This document shows, one piece after another, positions 61,201 through 64,000 of a stretch of 64,000 nucleotides of DNA; within the stretch, counting starts at the first letter, position 1; each line of letters starts with the position of its first letter. The notes beneath the pieces were generated by a model, which did not search any database, was not told the origin of the DNA, and saw nothing but the letters and a program-made list of their open reading frames with translations. This DNA is from Cellulomonas fulva (GTDB taxonomy: Bacteria; Actinomycetota; Actinomycetes; Actinomycetales; Cellulomonadaceae): the NCBI RefSeq assembly GCF_018531375.1, contig NZ_JAHBOH010000002.1, forward strand, positions 248,001 to 312,000. The letters run 5' to 3'. A program made the position numbers and the translations under genes.

Positions 61201-61818
61201 CGCGCCGTCGTCGTCGGCGGCCGCTCCCACGGCTGCCGTCCTCTCGAGCCCGGTCGCCGCGGTCCATGCCAGGGCGAGCGACGGGCGCCGCGCGTCGTAG
61301 GCGACGAGCAGGCGCGCGATCCGCTGCGCGAGGTGCATGCGCCGACCCGCGCGCAGCTCGTCGTGCTCGTCGTCCGACGTCCCCGCGGCGCCCACGTGGT
61401 GGGCCACCGTGGCGAGCCACGGCTCGTGCGCGTGCTCGTCGACCACGGCGAGGACGTCCCAGGCGAGGCGGTCCGGCCGCCACGGGTCGCTCTCGCGGTC
61501 GACTCCCACGACCGCCGCCAGCACGTCGGCGACCAGCCGCGCCGGGGAGCCGAACCGGACGTTCGCGCACACGCCGTCCTGGTCGTCGGGGCCGGCGCCG
61601 AGCCGGTGCGCGAGCCGTTGCCCGACCCACCGCTCGACGCCGCGCGTCGGGACCGCCACGAGGTCCGCGGCGAAGGGGTCCTCCGGTGGCACGGCGAGCT
61701 CGTCCGCCAGCGCCGTGACCAGCGCGTCCGCCCGCTCGGCGACGTGCACGCGCAGCCCGGTCGCCGCGGCCCCCCGCGCGCCGGGCCCGCGCAGCTGCGC
61801 CACGGCCTCGTCGTCCAC
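58288..61818 (-). CDS. recC: RecC, exodeoxyribonuclease V gamma subunit
   Basis: A 1,176-residue subunit that holds RecB and RecD and scans DNA for Chi-like sites. It has an inactive helicase fold: DLVAVPTRGVERWVGQRLAHRLG at the start, LHVFGPTALPAAHLSVLAALAERREVHLWLPQPS, the PVPLPAPEEGGVVELDELVQVLEHAPRAFFAQRLG block and an inactive nuclease-like C-terminus. The GTG at 61818 is preferred over an in-frame GTG at 61827 because TAGGGT lies 7 bases before it. It leads the operon and is divergent from rlmC. Confidence 0.92.
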   Translation of the reverse strand: MDDEAVAQLRGPGARGAAATGLRVHVAERADALVTALADELAVPPEDPFAADLVAVPTRGVERWVGQRLAHRLGAGPDDQDGVCANVRFGSPARLVADVLAAVVGVDRESDPWRPDRLAWDVLAVVDEHAHEPWLATVAHHVGAAGTSDDEHDELRAGRRMHLAQRIARLLVAYDARRPSLALAWTAATGLERTAAVGAAADDDGAGQPLPADLAWQPRLWRELVARLGPPPAARLAEATARLVEEPALVDLPDRLHVFGPTALPAAHLSVLAALAERREVHLWLPQPSLTLWRAVTSTARPPTAAPLRRRERTSPAHHPLLRSMANDAVELAGRVQALRPAVEEVAAPPTPPTVLGALQARLRADAPPDGAGGRHVAAPGDRSVRVHACHGRSRQVEVLRDVVVGLLADDPTLEPRDVVVMCPDVEAFAPLVQAVFGPAPDLPGEDAPPEHPGRTLRVRIADRAPTRTNPVLGVLATLLELADSRVTASAVVDLAGQEPVRRRFALDDEGLDRLRAWALESGVHWGEDVERRARFRLGAVPQGTWAAALDRLLLGVAMAEEDQRYVGAVLPVDDVGSADVALVGRVAELLDRLTAVLADLADARPAERWFDALDRALALLTAVAPADRWQELEATRVLAEARADSAGRGGLLRLPDVVTLLAPRLAGRPTRAGFRTGALTVCSLAPMRAVPHRVVVLLGMDDGAFPRGGRRDGDDVLARDPLVGEHDRRQEDRQLFLDAVTSATESLVVLHTGADERTGAHRPPCVPVGELLDAVDDAADLPGGARTALVVEHPLQPVDARVFEPGALGRPGPFGFDALDLAAARTATRPRLPAGPLVPVPLPAPEEGGVVELDELVQVLEHAPRAFFAQRLGARLPSDTPQLDDRMPLELDPLARWSIGDRLLRAVLDGADPAEAAAAERRRGHLPPRELGGAALGRILGEAEPVLETVRPVLTSEARSFDVRARVAGRDVTGTVRDVHGGRLVRAVYSQLSAKHVLRSWVQLLALAASEAGGASEAGGASVATVRSAVTIGRGRAGASTTILRAPAPEHALAVLGELVAVRDEALREPLPLLTRTSHAYARSRWERGSTQEALAAARRELGTAEQAEGGRGGFERVDAYHVLAWGEGFELADLLGEPTAVDRATRPQEPTRFGALASRVWRELLAAETFEEAP

Positions 61819-61825
61819 GTCCCGC

Positions 61826-61873
61826 ACCCTAGCGACCGGGCCCGACAGCCGGCCGGGGCCTCGCCCGTAGGCT
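61826..61873. promoter_or_regulatory. Compact divergent promoters of recCBD and rlmC
   Basis: On the minus strand TAGGGT (61826-61831) precedes the recC GTG by 7 bases. On the plus strand TAGGCT (61868-61873) precedes the rlmC GTG by 6. The starts are 61 bases apart, so the two -35 regions must overlap near 61842-61855. CCGACA (61842-61847) is the only weak -35 candidate. Confidence 0.55.
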
Positions 61874-61879
61874 GTGGAC

Positions 61880-63031
61880 GTGCAGTGCTCCTACTTCGAC
61901 GCGGGCCTGTGCCGGTCCTGCGGCTGGATGGGGCGGCCGTACGACGAGCAGCTCGCGGCCAAGCAGCAGCACTGCCGCGCACTCCTGGCGGACCACGAGC
62001 CGGTGTGGCTGCCGCCGGTCGCGAGCCCGGAGGACGCCTTCCGGAACAAGGCGAAGATGGTCGTGGCCGGCACCGCGGACGCACCGACGCTCGGCATCCT
62101 CGACGCCGCCGGCCAGGGCGTCGACCTGCAGGGCTGCGGCCTGTACCCGGACGGGCTGCGGGCCGCGTTCCCGGCCGTCGCGCGGTTCGTGACCCGCGCC
62201 GCGATCACGCCCTACGACGTGCCCTCGCGGCGCGGCGAGCTCAAGCACGTGCTCGTCACCCAGGCGCCCGACGGCGCACTGATGGTGCGGTTCGTGCTGC
62301 GCTCCCAGGAGGCCGTCGCCCGCATCCGCAAGCACCTGCCGAGCCTGCGCGCGGAGCTGCCGCGGCTCGAGGTGGCGTCCGTCAACGTGCTGCCGGAGCA
62401 CAAGGCCGTGCTGGAGGGCGAGCTCGAGATCCCGCTCACCGAGCGGCAGTCGCTCACCATGGAGGTCGACGGCGTGGCGCTGCACCTGCGGCCCCGCAGC
62501 TTCTTCCAGACCAACACCGCGGTCACCGCGGCGCTGTACGCGCAGGCGGCCGGCTGGGTCGCGGACACCGGCGCGCAGACGGTGTGGGACCTGTACTGCG
62601 GGGTGGGCGGGTTCGCGCTGCACGTCGGCGCCCCGCACGTGGTCGGCGTGGAGACCAGCGCGGAGGCGGTCGCCTCCGCACGGCTCACGGCGGCCGAGCT
62701 GGGGCACCCCGACGCCCGGTTCGTCGCGGCCGACGCCACCGCGTGGGCGCTCGCGACCGACCCGGCCCACCCCCCGGACGCGGTGGTGGTGAACCCGCCC
62801 CGGCGCGGCATCGGGACGGAGCTCGCGCGGTGGCTGCAGGAGTCGACCGTGCCGCGGGTCGTGTACTCCAGCTGCAACGCGGTGTCGCTCGCGGCCGACC
62901 TCGCCGCGATGCCCGCGCTCGTGGTGCGCGAGGCGCGCGTGTTCGACATGTTCCCGCAGACGACGCACTACGAGGTGGCGGTCCTCCTCGAGCGCGCGGC
63001 CCCCGGCGGTGCAGCCTCCTCCACCGCGTGA
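61880..63031 (+). CDS. rlmC: 23S rRNA m5U747 methyltransferase RlmC
   Basis: A 383-residue SAM-dependent RNA methyltransferase. Cys3, Cys11, Cys14 and Cys86 form the iron-sulfur site; WDLYCGVGGFALH binds SAM, VVNPPRRG is the catalytic-domain motif and VVYSSCNA holds the nucleophilic cysteine. The sequence follows E. coli RlmC from the first residues (QC-x-Y-DAG-x-CRSC) to the end (DMFPQTTHYE). This fixes the GTG at 61880 as the start; an earlier in-frame GTG at 61874 adds two residues and lies inside the spacer after TAGGCT. Confidence 0.93.
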   Translation: MQCSYFDAGLCRSCGWMGRPYDEQLAAKQQHCRALLADHEPVWLPPVASPEDAFRNKAKMVVAGTADAPTLGILDAAGQGVDLQGCGLYPDGLRAAFPAVARFVTRAAITPYDVPSRRGELKHVLVTQAPDGALMVRFVLRSQEAVARIRKHLPSLRAELPRLEVASVNVLPEHKAVLEGELEIPLTERQSLTMEVDGVALHLRPRSFFQTNTAVTAALYAQAAGWVADTGAQTVWDLYCGVGGFALHVGAPHVVGVETSAEAVASARLTAAELGHPDARFVAADATAWALATDPAHPPDAVVVNPPRRGIGTELARWLQESTVPRVVYSSCNAVSLAADLAAMPALVVREARVFDMFPQTTHYEVAVLLERAAPGGAASSTA

Positions 63032-63062
63032 CGAAACGGACGCGGCACCTGGGTGGCGCCGC

Positions 63063-63068
63063 TACAGT
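63063..63068 (+). promoter_or_regulatory. -10 box TACAGT before the last gene
   Basis: TACAGT lies 87 bases before the ATG at 63156, so this transcript would carry a leader, with GGAGG as ribosome binding site. Confidence 0.4.
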
Positions 63069-63155
63069 CACGACGAGGCTGGTGCGCCGCAGCGCGAACG
63101 CGTGCGGGACGGCGACCGGGTGACCACGGCTCGACGACACGGAGGCCAGACGACG

Positions 63156-64000
63156 ATGAGCGACCCGGACGAGGTCAGGGTGCCCGACGGCCGGAGCGAC
63201 GGCCTGCCCCACGCGAGCGCGCGCCGGCCCGGCCCGTTCAGCAGCGTCCCCGTGCGCGACTACGTCACGGACGTCCTCGCCATCGTGCTCCTGTGCGTCG
63301 CGCTCGGGCTCGGCTGGGACGCGCGGAGCTCCGCGACCGACCGGGTCGAGGTCGTGCTCACGACGGTCGTCTCGATCCTGTCGCTGTCCCTGTTCTACCT
63401 CGCGCGTGCGGGCGCCATGCCGCCGGGATGGACCAACCGCACGGTCGTCGCGGTGCGGGCCCTCGCCAACGTGCCGTACCTGGTCGTGGTGCTGGTCTAC
63501 GTGGTCCTCGACGTCGTCGCGGCGTTCGACGACGGCCGCCTCTCCGCCGGCGGCGGGCTCGGGCCCTCGGTCGCGATCGGCCTCGCGGGGGTCGCGCTCG
63601 TGGTGGCGCCGCGCGCTGCGGAGATCGGCGCGCCGCGCACCGCCGACCTGTTCGCCCGCGCGCTGCGCACCGCGCTCGTGGCGCTGCTCGTGATGATGCT
63701 GCTCCTGCAGGCCGTCGGGGTCGTGTCGGTGCTGGTGGACAGCCCGTCGATCCTGCGTGGCTCGGGCGGCTGGGCGTTCCTGCTGAGCTCGCTCGTCCGC
63801 GCGCTCCTGATCACTGCCGTGGCCGCGGTCCCGCTGCTCGGCACGGTGCTGCGGTCGGCGCCGTGGCGCGCGCTCCTCGTGACCGTCGCCGTCGTGGCGG
63901 CGTTCGACCTGCTGTTCCTCGGCCCGCTCAACGGTGTGGGCCGCGAGGTGCTCCTGACGATGTCGGTCGCCGGCGGGAGCGCCGCACTCGTCCTGCTGCC
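63156..64000 (+). CDS. Multi-pass membrane protein, truncated at the window end
   Basis: An open frame of at least 281 codons with no stop before the end of the window. After a polar N-terminus (1-35) it has hydrophobic segments near 38-54, 69-82, 100-122, 140-154, 171-190, 205-225, 230-248 and 262-280. No family was recognised with confidence; it resembles unnamed actinobacterial integral membrane proteins. ACGGAGGCC precedes the ATG. Confidence 0.72.
   Translation, partial: MSDPDEVRVPDGRSDGLPHASARRPGPFSSVPVRDYVTDVLAIVLLCVALGLGWDARSSATDRVEVVLTTVVSILSLSLFYLARAGAMPPGWTNRTVVAVRALANVPYLVVVLVYVVLDVVAAFDDGRLSAGGGLGPSVAIGLAGVALVVAPRAAEIGAPRTADLFARALRTALVALLVMMLLLQAVGVVSVLVDSPSILRGSGGWAFLLSSLVRALLITAVAAVPLLGTVLRSAPWRALLVTVAVVAAFDLLFLGPLNGVGREVLLTMSVAGGSAALVLL

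Noticed and set aside
1..64000. tRNA, rRNA, prophage, integrase or insertion sequence
   Set aside because: No cloverleaf with a TTCGA arm, no rRNA stretch and no transposase, integrase or phage structural protein was recognised on either strand.

Overview
The window looks like chromosomal DNA from a very high-GC actinomycete. A cellulolytic member of the Cellulomonadaceae is my best guess. That rests on the strong G/C third-position bias, a glycoside hydrolase family 6 gene, a LacI-controlled multi-modular glycosidase, DUF6318 lipoproteins, and a start-site pattern typical of Actinomycetota, in which many genes have a TANNNT -10 box only 6-7 bases before an ATG or GTG. Genus is inference. No rRNA, tRNA, CRISPR array, prophage or insertion sequence was seen.

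Left part (1-24.7 kb): a truncated Ser/Thr kinase lies divergent to an AAA ATPase/VWA-protein operon. Next come a short-chain dehydrogenase and the three-gene histidine phosphatase/DUF3090/SCO1664-family cluster. A chromosomal rifamycin ADP-ribosyltransferase (arr) follows, then small membrane and secreted proteins (TM2 protein, DUF6318 lipoprotein with a PKD-domain partner, GAP-family protein). A SulP transporter, an alkylsulfatase of the metallo-beta-lactamase fold and a DUF1254/DUF1214 protein run in one direction and suggest sulfate-ester use. Pyruvate oxidase/dehydrogenase (PoxB-like) and NDH-2, 0.7 kb apart on the same strand, are both quinone-linked enzymes. A glycosyltransferase and a cationic amino acid permease close the block.

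Middle part (24.7-31.3 kb): this is the densest regulatory stretch. A 27-residue leader peptide with cysteine codons near its end precedes a DAACS-type symporter and predicts cysteine-controlled cystine uptake. A lower-GC, strongly foldable leader precedes a STAS anti-sigma-factor antagonist and looks like a structured RNA with two mutually exclusive hairpins. A MATE exporter with an operator-like site and an ABC-F protein converge on a perfect 42-bp palindrome.

Right part (31.3-64 kb): a 1,797-residue secreted glycosidase is divergent from a SpoIID-like protein and a LacI regulator. Two identical 17-bp sites in opposite orientation bracket the glycosidase promoter. Then come an HNH lipoprotein, an epimerase, dinB with a LexA box over its start, a DUF4914 P-loop protein, a phosphodiester glycosidase/GtrA-type glycosyltransferase operon, an orphan gltD, a DUF1905 protein, and a GH6 cellulase whose signal peptide and catalytic domain lie in different frames. 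A trypsin-like PDZ protease, an esterase, the coupled recC-recB-recD operon, divergent rlmC and a truncated membrane protein end the window.

The findings I rate highest are the cysteine leader peptide (24984-25067), the candidate structured RNA before the STAS gene (26881-27015), the leaderless-start pattern at 16 genes, the frameshifted GH6 gene, the 42-bp palindrome, the LacI operator pair and the LexA box on dinB.
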